From Acinetobacter rathckeae (GTDB lineage Bacteria > Pseudomonadota > Gammaproteobacteria > Pseudomonadales > Moraxellaceae): 64,000 nucleotides of DNA. The stretch covers positions 1-64,000 of the forward strand of contig NZ_VTDO01000007.1 of the NCBI RefSeq assembly GCF_015627125.1, read 5' to 3'. Below, one piece after another: positions 9,030-17,472 of this stretch. The notes beneath the pieces were generated by a model. It did not search any database, had not been told where the DNA came from, and was given only the letters and a program-made list of their open reading frames with translations. A program made the translations under genes and the position numbers. Each line of letters starts with the position of its first letter. The first letter of the stretch is position 1.

Positions 9030-9443
9030 TTAGCCATATTTGGCAGCGAATTTTTCATCTGAAGTACACAGATAAATAATAAATTCAATAAATGCAACAA
9101 AAGCAGGAATGAATGTCCAGCAAAAAAGTAAATAGACAAATCCCCAACCAATTTGACCTAAATAAAACTTGTGAGCACCAAAGCCACCTAAGAAGAAAGC
9201 GAGTAAAGCGGCCACAATACGATTTTTTGTACCAATCTGTTGGTAAACGATCGTTGTTGGTGTGGAAATAATATAAATATCTTGTGCTTGGCCATATTGT
9301 GCAGAAAAATCTACAGTCATCCCTTTTTGTGGTGCTGAGTGATCTTTCCAGCTTTCCTTTTTAAATTCATAGCGTTGATCATCTTCGGCAGCAATTAAAC
9401 CGCTCCCTTGCTGTATCGAAAAATCTAAAATTGTACCTTTCAT
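9030..9443 (-). CDS. Cold-shock-like N-terminal domain fused to TM2 membrane domain
   Basis: A 137-residue protein. Residues 1-58 are clearly homologous to the N-terminus of the convergent gene at 8396 (shared MKG.ILDFSIQQG, IAAED, RYEF, APQKGM.VDF). The C-terminal half is a TM2 domain: KNRIVAALLAFFLGGFGAHKFYLGQIGWG, a second membrane helix, and a Cys-containing tail. TM2 proteins are widespread small membrane proteins without an agreed bacterial function. The two genes look like a duplication followed by swapping of the membrane part. Confidence 0.8.
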   Translation of the reverse strand: MKGTILDFSIQQGSGLIAAEDDQRYEFKKESWKDHSAPQKGMTVDFSAQYGQAQDIYIISTPTTIVYQQIGTKNRIVAALLAFFLGGFGAHKFYLGQIGWGFVYLLFCWTFIPAFVAFIEFIIYLCTSDEKFAAKYG

Positions 9444-9560
9444 ATGTTCTTGTTAACCTTTTTGCAGTGTTAAGTCTTTTGCAATACAGAGCGTGTATAT
9501 CGAAGTGGTGTGGTTTAGATAAAATATAGCATAACCTTAAAATGACGATATTATTCTATA

Positions 9561-9594
9561 ATAAAAAAAAGGAGCATGACTTGCTCCTTTTTGT
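9561..9594 (-). terminator. Terminator after hisA
   Basis: AGGAGCA and TGCTCCT arms around a short loop, with A-rich sequence on the left that becomes a T-run on the minus strand. It lies just past the hisA stop. Confidence 0.8.
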
Positions 9595-9606
9595 ATTTAA
9601 TCTTGA

Positions 9607-10329
9607 TTAGGCATCAAGCAAAGCCTGTGCTTCGGCAAGTTGTAATGTACCTTCATAAATTGCACGGCCTGTAATCGCACCTAAAATACCTGTTTGGCCT
9701 TTTAAATGTTTTACATCGTCTAAATTAGTCACACCACCCGATGCAATAATCGGTAAGCCACAGTATTGTGCTAAAGCCACAGTTTGTTCAACGTTTACAC
9801 CTTGCATCATGCCATCGCGTGCAATATCTGTATAAACAATACTTGATACGCCCGCATCAGCAAAACGTTTCGCTAAATCAGTGGCTTTGATGTCAAGTAC
9901 ATTGGCCCAACCATCGGTTGCGACAAAGCCATCTTTAGCATCAATACCTACAATAATTTTACCTGCAAACGCTTTACATGCTTCTTCTACAAATTCAGGC
10001 TCTTTAGCGGCTTTGGTACCAATAATGACATAAGATACGCCTGCATCTAAATAATGTTCAATGGTTTCGAGTGAGCGTATACCACCGCCAATTTGAATAG
10101 GAAGTGTAGGGTGTGCTTTTGCAATCGCTTCAACGACATTTTTATGAATGGGTGTTCCAGCAAATGCACCATTTAAATCAACTAAATGCAAACGGCGAGC
10201 ACCTTCATTGACCCAATGGGTTGCTGTTGCAACAGGGTCATCTGAAAATACAGTATCGTCTTCCATACGACCTTGTTTGAGTCGTACGCATTTGCCATCT
10301 TTTAAGTCAATCGCTGGAATGATCAGCAT
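9607..10329 (-). CDS. hisA: HisA, ProFAR isomerase of histidine biosynthesis
   Basis: A 240-residue TIM-barrel enzyme, 1-(5-phosphoribosyl)-5-[(5-phosphoribosylamino)methylideneamino]imidazole-4-carboxamide isomerase. It starts [17 protein letters not shown], with the catalytic Asp8, and has the second-half phosphate site and catalytic Asp around [13 protein letters not shown]. The length is typical. AAAGGTG upstream is a good ribosome site. It is separated from hisH-hisB by a DUF805 gene, with terminators on both sides, so it forms its own unit. hisF is not in this window. Confidence 0.95.
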   Translation of the reverse strand: MLIIPAIDLKDGKCVRLKQGRMEDDTVFSDDPVATATHWVNEGARRLHLVDLNGAFAGTPIHKNVVEAIAKAHPTLPIQIGGGIRSLETIEHYLDAGVSYVIIGTKAAKEPEFVEEACKAFAGKIIVGIDAKDGFVATDGWANVLDIKATDLAKRFADAGVSSIVYTDIARDGMMQGVNVEQTVALAQYCGLPIIASGGVTNLDDVKHLKGQTGILGAITGRAIYEGTLQLAEAQALLDA

Positions 10330-10445
10330 AGTTAAACACCTTTAACATCACATCATAAAATGAAGCATGATAGTAACAAATTATTGAAACATCACTAAAG
10401 TAAATTATGTCCGATCGTAGAATAATTTAGACGAAAACAATGGTT

Positions 10446-11027
10446 TTAAGAGCCTTTGACTAAGCTTGCAACAGGTTCAGATGCAATTTTTTGCTCAATA
10501 TAAGTCGTTTCCTTTGAAATTTCTGTAACAGATGTTGGAGTCATAGTACTACTGTAAATAATACTTGCAATCGCTGCAAAGCCTATAACTATAGGCATAG
10601 CGAGCGTTGGCCAACCTAGAACTTTGTGCCATGTTTTGGTTGTAGGAACTGGGCCGTAGGTGTTTGGGCCTTGAGTACCTTTGGCATACAGTAAGTAAAA
10701 TGTAAAAAAGAAGCTGACTAAAGGTACAAAATTCAGTAGAAAGAGCCAGCCGACTTTATTGATGTCATGTAAGCGTTTGATCCCCAATACAACTGTTACA
10801 TAAAAAATGGGTATTGCAATTAAAATTAAAACTAAAACAGTAAGTTGTGCGTTTGATGAGTCACCATGTCTCATAGGCTCTAAAATGCTAAAACCGCCTC
10901 CAGCGACTACAGCAATGATAAATAGGGTGAAAAGACTCCAAGCTGCATATGAAAGACGCCCTAAGCGGCCATTGGCACTAAATATTGAAGGTGAACGGTT
11001 TTGTTGCTGTTCAAAAGGTTGAGTCAT
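10446..11027 (-). CDS. DUF805 membrane protein
   Basis: A 193-residue protein with a DUF805 domain at about residues 15-125: FSANGRLGRLSYAAW, three membrane segments and IKRLHDINKVGW. One more membrane helix and a polar tail follow. Unlike the gene at 8396 it has no cold-shock-like domain. The start at 11027 is preferred over an in-frame TTG at 11039. It sits between hisH and hisA but is isolated from hisH by a terminator, so it is probably not part of the his pathway. Function unknown. Confidence 0.8.
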   Translation of the reverse strand: MTQPFEQQQNRSPSIFSANGRLGRLSYAAWSLFTLFIIAVVAGGGFSILEPMRHGDSSNAQLTVLVLILIAIPIFYVTVVLGIKRLHDINKVGWLFLLNFVPLVSFFFTFYLLYAKGTQGPNTYGPVPTTKTWHKVLGWPTLAMPIVIGFAAIASIIYSSTMTPTSVTEISKETTYIEQKIASEPVASLVKGS

Positions 11028-11065
11028 TATTGTTCTCAAAATGAATAAATGTGAATTAGCTTAAT

Positions 11066-11097
11066 AAAAAAAAACCAGCAATGTTGCTGGTTTTTTA
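11066..11097 (-). terminator. Terminator after hisH
   Basis: AACCAGCA/TGCTGGTT hairpin flanked by A-run and T-run, so it can act on either strand. It ends the hisB-hisH transcript. Confidence 0.85.
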
Positions 11098-11109
11098 TTA
11101 TAGGCAATA

Positions 11110-11727
11110 TTATATTTGCCATTCAACAAAGTTTTTGAGTAATTGCAACCCTGCAGTGTGGCTTTTTTCAGGGTGAAATTGCGTTGCAAATAAGTTTTCT
11201 TTATGAATTGCTGCACAAAAGTTAACGCCATAATCACAGTGAGCAGCAATGAGAGCTTGCTCTGTAGGCTCGACATAAAAACTATGCACAAAATAAAAAC
11301 GACTGTTTTGAGCAATGTTATTCCACATGGGATGGCTTGGGTCAACTTGTTGTACTTGATTCCAACCCATGTGAGGGACTTTAAGGTTGGGTTGTTCAGG
11401 AAACTGCTTAACCACACCATCAAAAATACCTAAAGCATCGCTACCGCCATTTTCCTCTGAACGGTTCATCAGTGCTTGCATGCCTACACAAATGGCTAAG
11501 ACAGGTTTATTTAATGCCATTTGCTTAATGACATCATCAATGCCTGCATCTTGCATGCCTTGAATGCAGTCACGCATTGCACCTACGCCAGGAAATACAA
11601 TTTTATCTGCACGTGCAACCACTTTAGGATCATTGGTGACATCAACAGTTGCACCAACATGTTCAAGTGCTTTTGCTGCTGAATGCAAGTTGCCCATGCC
11701 ATAGTCAAGTAGCGCAATACGAGTCAT
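11110..11727 (-). CDS. hisH: HisH, glutaminase subunit of imidazole glycerol phosphate synthase
   Basis: A 205-residue class I glutamine amidotransferase. It supplies ammonia to HisF for ring closure to imidazole glycerol phosphate. The triad is visible: nucleophile C80 in LAICVGMQ, and H185 and E187 in ATQFHPEKS. The oxyanion-hole region PGVGAMRDC is normal. The ATG overlaps the hisB stop by one base (TAATG) and has AAAGGAAG upstream, so the two are translationally linked. HisF, the partner, is encoded elsewhere. Confidence 0.95.
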   Translation of the reverse strand: MTRIALLDYGMGNLHSAAKALEHVGATVDVTNDPKVVARADKIVFPGVGAMRDCIQGMQDAGIDDVIKQMALNKPVLAICVGMQALMNRSEENGGSDALGIFDGVVKQFPEQPNLKVPHMGWNQVQQVDPSHPMWNNIAQNSRFYFVHSFYVEPTEQALIAAHCDYGVNFCAAIHKENLFATQFHPEKSHTAGLQLLKNFVEWQI

Positions 11728-12320
11728 TATAAACTTCCTTTAGTTGATGCGATTGTGCCTGCAGCACGTGGGTCTTGCTCACATGCCATACGTAATGCAC
11801 GAGCGAAGGCTTTAAAGGTACTTTCAATTTGGTGATGGCTATTTTTCCCTTTAATATTATCTATATGTAAGGTCATGAGTGAGTGATTAACAAAACCTTG
11901 GAAGAATTCTGAAAATAAGTCAACATCAAATGTACCAATACGAGCACGGGTAAAAGGAATATCCATAAACAAACCCGGGCGACCTGAAATATCAACTACA
12001 ACACGAGATAAAGATTCATCAAGTGGTGCATAAAAATGCCCATAACGGCGAATACCTTTTTTGTCACCCAGTGCTTGTGCAAATGCTTGCCCTAGGGTAA
12101 TACCACAGTCTTCAACAGTATGGTGATCGTCAATTTCTAAGTCGCCATCACAGTGAATATCTATATCAAATAAGCCATGACGTTTGATTTGATCAATCAT
12201 ATGATCCAAAAATGGAACACCTGTATTGAGTGTGCCTTGACCTGTACCATCGAGATTGACACGCACTTTAATTTTAGTTTCGTTGGTGTTTCTCACTACT
12301 TCACTGATACGTTGTGTCAT
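11727..12320 (-). CDS. hisB: HisB, imidazoleglycerol-phosphate dehydratase
   Basis: A 197-residue single-function dehydratase without the N-terminal phosphatase found in enteric HisB. The manganese-binding motifs are visible: FLDHMIDQI and DDHHTVED in the first half, and SHHQIEST in the second. It makes imidazole-acetol phosphate in histidine synthesis. The ATG at 12320 follows a TTGAGGAA site; an in-frame TTG at 12335 is not needed. It is the first gene of the hisB-hisH unit. Confidence 0.95.
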   Translation of the reverse strand: MTQRISEVVRNTNETKIKVRVNLDGTGQGTLNTGVPFLDHMIDQIKRHGLFDIDIHCDGDLEIDDHHTVEDCGITLGQAFAQALGDKKGIRRYGHFYAPLDESLSRVVVDISGRPGLFMDIPFTRARIGTFDVDLFSEFFQGFVNHSLMTLHIDNIKGKNSHHQIESTFKAFARALRMACEQDPRAAGTIASTKGSL

Positions 12321-12534
12321 AAACACATTCCTCAAAATGGCTAATTCTAAATAACTATGGCTGTTTCATGTTGCCATCTTGGATGGCTTGGCAGGTTTAA
12401 TGCCCATTAGCATTATACCATGTTGGCTGTATTTATAAATTATCTTGCATCTGTATGATGCACGGATGATTGGAAGTTTTTGTGAATAAACAGGTCTTTT
12501 ATAACATATGAAGAGATAAATTTAGATTTATCTC

Positions 12535-12563
12535 TTGACGAAATGCTTTGAAACGTGTTTAAT
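12535..12563 (+). promoter_or_regulatory. Sigma-70 promoter of the first tRNA-Phe gene
   Basis: TTGACG (12535-12540), 17-base spacer, TTTAAT (12558-12563), about 12 bases before the tRNA. Confidence 0.75.
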
Positions 12564-12575
12564 ACGCTCCACATT

Positions 12576-12651
12576 GGCGTGATAGCTCAGTCGGTAGAGC
12601 AACGGATTGAAAATCCGTGTGTCCCCAGTTCGATCCTGGGTCTCGCCACCA
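12576..12651 (+). tRNA. tRNA-Phe (GAA), copy 1
   Basis: 76 bases with CCA encoded. Anticodon GAA at 12609-12611 within a normal cloverleaf. Acceptor positions 5 and 68 are both T, giving a U-U mismatch. Identical to the copy at 12777. It has its own promoter and terminator. Confidence 0.97.
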
Positions 12652-12668
12652 TAAATTTGTGTTTTTAT

Positions 12669-12696
12669 ATCTCTGATCTCATCAGAGATTTTTTTT
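12669..12696 (+). terminator. Terminator of tRNA-Phe copy 1
   Basis: ATCTCTGAT/ATCAGAGAT hairpin with a three-base loop followed by eight T. Confidence 0.85.
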
Positions 12697-12738
12697 GTCT
12701 AAACATTGCTCAATCATTTGAAATGTTAAAGTTTTTTA

Positions 12739-12767
12739 TTGACTCAATGGCATAATTCAGGCTTAAT
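12739..12767 (+). promoter_or_regulatory. Sigma-70 promoter of the second tRNA-Phe gene
   Basis: TTGACT (12739-12744), 17-base spacer, CTTAAT (12762-12767), nine bases before the tRNA. Confidence 0.65.
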
Positions 12768-12776
12768 ACACCCATT

Positions 12777-12852
12777 GGCGTGATAGCTCAGTCGGTAGAG
12801 CAACGGATTGAAAATCCGTGTGTCCCCAGTTCGATCCTGGGTCTCGCCACCA
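12777..12852 (+). tRNA. tRNA-Phe (GAA), copy 2
   Basis: Identical in sequence to copy 1, including the acceptor-stem U-U mismatch; CCA encoded. It has its own promoter and its own strong terminator. Confidence 0.97.
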
Positions 12853-12858
12853 TATTCC

Positions 12859-12897
12859 AAAAGCCCTTACTATTGAATATAGTAAGGGCTTTTTTTA
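12859..12897 (+). terminator. Terminator of tRNA-Phe copy 2
   Basis: AAAAGCCCTTACTAT pairs with ATAGTAAGGGCTTTT around a five-base loop; a T-run follows. Confidence 0.9.
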
Positions 12898-12948
12898 TGC
12901 CATTTATAAACGAATTGGGTTTTGTGGCAAATATTATAGATTAATGGC

Positions 12949-13065
12949 TTAATGAAAGTTATTCACTCTAGGAACCATTAATACATCATCATATGCTTTA
13001 TTTATTTTTCGATATGCTTGAACTCGTTGAGCTGATGATATTGTTTCTATAAAGTATAGTGATTC
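12949..13065 (-). pseudogene. Possible decayed coding remnant
   Basis: A 38-codon open stretch on the minus strand with protein-like composition (for example AYRKINKAYDDVLMV) ending in TAA at 12949. It has no start codon with a ribosome site. Just upstream, in another frame, another 19 codons read like protein (SELLKSIEGIRDQI). This would fit the tail of a frameshifted gene downstream of the SieB-like gene. It could also be chance. Confidence 0.25.
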
Positions 13066-13136
13066 TCAAAATAAGATTCTAATTTATTATTTGGTCACGG
13101 ATTCCTTCGATGCTCTTTAGTAATTCACTTGTTCTT

Positions 13137-13616
13137 TTAAAACAACAAGTTTGGGTTTCTTTTTAGCTCATCAAAAATCATAGGATCTATGCGGTATAGT
13201 ATTTTTCCATGTGTGTCTTTTTGATATGTGCTTATAAGTAGCTTTTTACTCTCTAATAAACCTAATGCAGGTTCTTTATCTGAAAAAGGAAGCTCTAATG
13301 CATTTTTGTCAATGAAGAGTGATAAAAATAGCTTTTCTTGTTCTTTTAAGTTTTTTACTTGGTGAATGAATTGAGTATTTTCTTTATGAAGTGATTTATT
13401 TTGTATTAAGCGATGAGTCATCTTTGTAATTAAATCAAATAAAAAGATGGATAGCGATGCAATATAGACAATGATGATAAATGTTTTATAATCATGCAGT
13501 ACAAATTGGCTAATGTTGCTGTCAATAAACCCAACGAGAGCAATCAAAAATATTAAAGTGAAAAAAATAAGAAAATAATTGTTTAATCGTTTTAAAAGAA
13601 GTGTATTTGAGATCAT
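13137..13616 (-). CDS. Putative SieB-like small membrane protein
   Basis: A 159-residue protein if started at the ATG at 13616; an open frame with a TTG start at 13751 adds 45 hydrophobic residues. Two membrane segments (about residues 13-33 and 46-66) are followed by a coiled linker and a compact C-terminal domain (LKEQEKLFLSLFIDKNALEL, then LLESKKLLIST). This order resembles superinfection-exclusion protein B (SieB) type proteins, but I recognise the family only loosely. It is AT-rich, lies in a gene-poor islet next to two tRNA-Phe genes, and no ribosome site is clear. True start and function uncertain. Confidence 0.55.
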   Translation of the reverse strand: MISNTLLLKRLNNYFLIFFTLIFLIALVGFIDSNISQFVLHDYKTFIIIVYIASLSIFLFDLITKMTHRLIQNKSLHKENTQFIHQVKNLKEQEKLFLSLFIDKNALELPFSDKEPALGLLESKKLLISTYQKDTHGKILYRIDPMIFDELKRNPNLLF

Positions 13617-14043
13617 AGCTAAGACATAAAATATTTTATAAATTATATATTTAAAATAATTTCCTGTTAAGGGGGGGATTAGTCTTATACGGATAAAATT
13701 TATTTTTATAGAAAGGCTTAATATAGATGTTGTAAGTTTAGTCAATAACAAACTGATTTCTTTCTAAATTGGTTTTTTATCCCAGAGCCATTTGGTCAAA
13801 TCATAAAATTTCTGTTAAAAACAATATAAAATATACATATATTATTGGCTTAAAGTGTGTTGTTATAGCTCACATATGACATGACTCTGAAGTTTTCATT
13901 CGTCTATAGTGGCAAGGAATCAAATCATTTTATTTTATAATTTAAATTCAAAGTGATCATGTGATTAATTTTACTTTTGTGCTTGATTAAATGATAATCA
14001 TTTTCATATACTTGATTGTATCCGCAAGGCATTTGGCTTATCT
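13617..14043. other. AT-rich spacer before mntH
   Basis: No convincing gene apart from a possible N-terminal extension of the SieB-like protein (13617-13751). It holds the Fur-box-like site at 13987-14005 and the presumed mntH promoter. Confidence 0.6.
13987..14005 (+). promoter_or_regulatory. Fur-box-like operator before mntH
   Basis: Fifteen of 19 positions match the Fur consensus, with core AATGATAATCATT at 13990-14002. It lies 38 bases upstream of the mntH ATG, so metal-dependent repression is likely. Confidence 0.7.
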
Positions 14044-15393
14044 ATGAAATATAAAACCGATATTAGTCTACAAGAAGTGAACAATACGGTGCCAATACCG
14101 AAAAATGCGTCCTTTTTACGCAAGTTGTTTGCTTTTTCAGGCCCTGGAGCACTGGTTGCTGTAGGGTATATGGACCCTGGTAATTGGATCACTTCAATTC
14201 AAGGTGGGGCATTATATGGCTATTTACTATTAAGTGTGATTTTACTGTCAAGCCTCATTGCTATGCTCTTGCAGGCCATGTGTAGTAAATTGGGCATTGT
14301 CACAGGTATGGATCTTGCTCAAGCAACACGTGTTTTGGCGGGTAAGAAGTGGTCTGTTGTACTTTGGATTGTTGCCGAACTTGCAATTATGGCGACTGAT
14401 ATTGCAGAGGTGATTGGTACAGCGATTGCGCTGAACTTATTGTTTGGTTTGCCACTCATGCTCGGGGTTTTAATTACCTTGCTAGATGTTTTTCTACTGC
14501 TATTTTTCTTGTCACTCGGCATTCGAAAAATAGAAGCGTTTGTATTTACCCTCATTTTAACGGTATTTTTTATTTTTGCGTATGAAGTCATGTTGGCATC
14601 ACCACATTGGGGAGATGTTGTTCGTGGTTTTGTACCGCAAAAAGAAATTTTTACGGCACACCTTTCAGGCCAAGATTCAGCACTTCTCATTGCCCTTGGC
14701 ATTGTTGGTGCAACGGTTATGCCACATAATCTATACTTGCATTCATCGTTGGTGCAGTCTAGAAAATATGAACGCTCTGTCCAAGGCATGAAAGACGCGA
14801 TTAGATTTTCAATTTTTGATTCTAATTTACAACTGAGCTTTTCTTTTATCATTAATTGCTTATTGTTGGTGTTGGGGGCGGCCTTGTTTTTTGGTCATGA
14901 CCCGGAACAATTTGGACGTTTTTCTCAGTTATATCATGCTTTAGAAAACCCTCATGTTGTAGGAAGTATTGCCAGTGGCTTATTGGCAACCTTGTTTGCA
15001 GTGGCATTGTTAGCTTCAGGGCAAAACTCGACCATTACAGGTACACTCACAGGTCAAATTGTCATGGAAGGCTTTGTCGCGTTAAAAGTACCTGCATGGT
15101 TACGCCGTTTTATTACGCGCGGTTTGGCAACATTACCTATTTTAGTGGCGATTTATTTTTGGGGTGATCGTGAAGATGTGGTGGAAGGGCTACTGATCTA
15201 TTCTCAGGTTTTTTTAAGTATTGCTCTTCCTGTGTCGATGATTCCTTTAATTTGGATGACATCTCAGAAAAAATGGATGGGTGAGTTTGTAAACTCAAAA
15301 CTCACCATGATGACTGGCGTCTTGGCCACTGTTTTGTTGGTGGCTTTGAATCTACAACTGATTATAGAAACTGCAACGAAGTTTTTGAGTTAG
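14044..15393 (+). CDS. mntH: MntH, Nramp-family manganese/divalent metal transporter
   Basis: A 449-residue inner-membrane protein with 11 predicted membrane segments, importing Mn2+ (and Fe2+) with protons. The metal-binding motifs are intact: DPGN in helix 1 (GYMDPGNW, near residue 43) and MPH in helix 6 (ATVMPHNLYLHSS, near residue 225). The length is slightly above the E. coli enzyme. The Fur-box-like site directly upstream fits metal control. Nramp proteins in this group can be hard to split into Mn and Fe types, so specificity is inferred. Confidence 0.92.
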   Translation: MKYKTDISLQEVNNTVPIPKNASFLRKLFAFSGPGALVAVGYMDPGNWITSIQGGALYGYLLLSVILLSSLIAMLLQAMCSKLGIVTGMDLAQATRVLAGKKWSVVLWIVAELAIMATDIAEVIGTAIALNLLFGLPLMLGVLITLLDVFLLLFFLSLGIRKIEAFVFTLILTVFFIFAYEVMLASPHWGDVVRGFVPQKEIFTAHLSGQDSALLIALGIVGATVMPHNLYLHSSLVQSRKYERSVQGMKDAIRFSIFDSNLQLSFSFIINCLLLVLGAALFFGHDPEQFGRFSQLYHALENPHVVGSIASGLLATLFAVALLASGQNSTITGTLTGQIVMEGFVALKVPAWLRRFITRGLATLPILVAIYFWGDREDVVEGLLIYSQVFLSIALPVSMIPLIWMTSQKKWMGEFVNSKLTMMTGVLATVLLVALNLQLIIETATKFLS

Positions 15394-15395
15394 TA

Positions 15396-15815
15396 TTAAT
15401 CTTTGATTAGGCGTTTGCCAAGGCTGACGCTTTCAATTTTTTCAAAGTCGAGTTGCTCGTAAAAATCGATGACAGATGTATTATCTGCTCGAACCATGAG
15501 TTGTACTTTAGGGCAACCGACTGCAATTAAACGTCTTTCTATATTTTGCATCAGTGCTGTGGCAATGCCAATCCGTTGATGGTTTGGGTGTACAGCCAAG
15601 TAATGAATCCAGCCCCGATGACCATCGTAGCCCCCCATAATTGAACCAATCACGGTGTTGTCTTTTTCAGCCACTAAAAATAGATTGTCTTTTTGAGCCA
15701 TTTTTCTGAAAAAATCTGTTTCGGGGTGGTTCCATGGTCGAGTAATGCCACAGCTCTCCCACAATTCCAAAATAGGGTCTAAGTCTTTATCTTCAGTCGG
15801 CCGAATAATAAACAT
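15396..15815 (-). CDS. ypeA: GNAT-family N-acetyltransferase, YpeA-like
   Basis: A 139-residue GNAT protein strongly resembling E. coli YpeA. The same landmarks are present: LWE.CG..RPWN near the start, FLVAE, MGGYDGHRG, the acetyl-CoA loop VHPNHQRIGIATALM and the ending SLGKRLI.D. The acceptor substrate is not known. Its stop is three bases from the mntH stop (convergent). It is transcribed in the same direction as the CoA-transferase, from which it is separated by a perfect hairpin. Confidence 0.88.
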   Translation of the reverse strand: MFIIRPTEDKDLDPILELWESCGITRPWNHPETDFFRKMAQKDNLFLVAEKDNTVIGSIMGGYDGHRGWIHYLAVHPNHQRIGIATALMQNIERRLIAVGCPKVQLMVRADNTSVIDFYEQLDFEKIESVSLGKRLIKD

Positions 15816-15843
15816 AGTGAATCACTCATGGTGAAATATGTGA

Positions 15844-15872
15844 GACAGCGATGCATTAGGCCCATCGCTGTC
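15844..15872 (-). terminator. Perfect 10-bp hairpin between CoA-transferase and GNAT genes
   Basis: GACAGCGATG (15844-15853) pairs with CATCGCTGTC (15863-15872). There is no T-run on either side, so termination may be incomplete. Confidence 0.5.
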
Positions 15873-15881
15873 ATTACAGTA

Positions 15882-17372
15882 TTAAGGTTTCATTGTGCCA
15901 TAGCTTTCAAAGTTGGTATGCCATGCAATGGCTTCTTGTAGCAGGTGAGGGGTGTGGCCACCTTTGGCACATGCTCGGTTAAAGTAGTCTAAAATAGCCT
16001 CTTTATAGTCAGGGTGAACACAGTGCTCAATCACTTGTATTGCTCGCTCTCTTGGTGCAAGCCCACGTAAGTCGGCAAGACCTTGTTCTGTGACTAAAAT
16101 ATCGGTGTCATGTTCAGTATGGTCTACGTGACTGACCATAGGCACAACCGATGAAATCAGACCGTTTTTGGCAATCGATTTGGTCACGAAAATGGCAAGG
16201 TGTGCATTTCGAGCAAAGTCACCAGATCCCCCAATGCCATTCATCATTTTACTGCCACTTACGTGTGTTGAATTGACATTGCCGTAAATATCAAACTCTA
16301 ATGCAGTATTGATACTAATAATACCGAGTCTACGAATCACCTCAGGATGGTTAGAGATTTCTTGTGGGCGGAGCATAAATTTATCTTTGTAGTGTTCTAT
16401 ATTTTCAAAAACACGTTGCCCGCAAGCTTTTGATAATGTAACAGAAGATGCCGATGCAAAAGACATTTTTCCCGCATCAATCAGCTCAAATGCTGAATCT
16501 TGTAGTACTTCTGAGTACATGACTAAATCATTAAAGGGTGATGTTTTAAAGCCTGAAAGGACTGCATTGGCAATAGAGCCAATACCTGCTTGAATTGGGC
16601 CTAAGTTCGCAGGAAGGCGACCTTGTTTCACTTCATCTTCAAAAAAATGAATGAGGTGGTCGGCAATCGCTTGAGTGTCTAGGTCAGGGTCGGTAATGTT
16701 TGACGCGGAGTCAGGGGTATCATTAAATACAATACCAATCACTTTATTGGCATCAAAGGGAATGCCTCGTGTACCTATGCGGTCTTTGACTTGCGTGAGC
16801 GGAATGGGCTCACGGTTGGGTCTGTGTGTTGGGGTATAAATGTCATGTAACCCTTCAAGAGCAGTACTGACACTGGTATTGATTTCAATTAAGATTTGAT
16901 CTGCAAATTCAATAAAACTGGCTGAGTTCCCTACAGATGTCGTCGGTATGATCAGGCCATCTTCTGTAATGGCCACGGCTTCAATAATGGCAATGTCTGG
17001 TTTTTTGAGCGTCAGGTTTCGCATTTGCTCGACTGTTTCAGACAGGTGTTGGTCTATAAACATGACCTCACCTTGGTTGATGGCTTTACGTAAGGTGCTG
17101 TCGACTTGAAAGGGCATGCGTCTTGCCAATACGCCACCTTCAGTCAGCTTTTTGTCGAGATCGTTACCTAAACTTGCACCTGTAACCAGTGTGATTTTTA
17201 AAGGTTCTTTTGTCGCACGAGCAACCAATGCCAATGGAATGGCTTTGGCCTCACCTGCGCGGGTAAAGCCACTCATGCCGACCACCATCTGATCTTTTAC
17301 ACACATGGCTGCTTGTTCAGCGGAAATAACTTTGTCTTGAAGTTGTGCGAATCGAATACGTGGGTATGGCAT
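15882..17372 (-). CDS. Acetyl-CoA hydrolase / succinyl-CoA:acetate CoA-transferase family enzyme
   Basis: A 496-residue class I CoA-transferase related to AarC/ScpC/Cat1. The N-terminus has the VVGMSGFTRAGEAKAIPLAL signature. The glycine loop GIGSIANAVLSG (about 263-274) and the catalytic glutamate E288 (MYSEVLQ) are visible, which supports a glutamyl-CoA thioester mechanism. It probably moves CoA between succinyl-CoA or acetyl-CoA and short carboxylates. Transferase and hydrolase members cannot be told apart by eye. It lies about 100 bases after envZ on the same strand. Confidence 0.88.
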   Translation of the reverse strand: MPYPRIRFAQLQDKVISAEQAAMCVKDQMVVGMSGFTRAGEAKAIPLALVARATKEPLKITLVTGASLGNDLDKKLTEGGVLARRMPFQVDSTLRKAINQGEVMFIDQHLSETVEQMRNLTLKKPDIAIIEAVAITEDGLIIPTTSVGNSASFIEFADQILIEINTSVSTALEGLHDIYTPTHRPNREPIPLTQVKDRIGTRGIPFDANKVIGIVFNDTPDSASNITDPDLDTQAIADHLIHFFEDEVKQGRLPANLGPIQAGIGSIANAVLSGFKTSPFNDLVMYSEVLQDSAFELIDAGKMSFASASSVTLSKACGQRVFENIEHYKDKFMLRPQEISNHPEVIRRLGIISINTALEFDIYGNVNSTHVSGSKMMNGIGGSGDFARNAHLAIFVTKSIAKNGLISSVVPMVSHVDHTEHDTDILVTEQGLADLRGLAPRERAIQVIEHCVHPDYKEAILDYFNRACAKGGHTPHLLQEAIAWHTNFESYGTMKP

Positions 17373-17472
17373 GGTAAGTGATCTCGGTACTGTTATAAAT
17401 AATGGTGCATGTGGTTATTTTATCCTACGTGATGCAAGCGATCTTTTGTGCTAAGTCTAATAGGGCGATTGC

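Noticed and set aside
11061..11423. 120-codon minus-strand frame inside hisH
   Set aside because: Lies wholly over hisH and its terminator in another frame; hisH has intact catalytic residues.
14319..14852. 177-codon frame opposite mntH
   Set aside because: Shadow of a well-supported Nramp gene; composition is not protein-like and no ribosome site.
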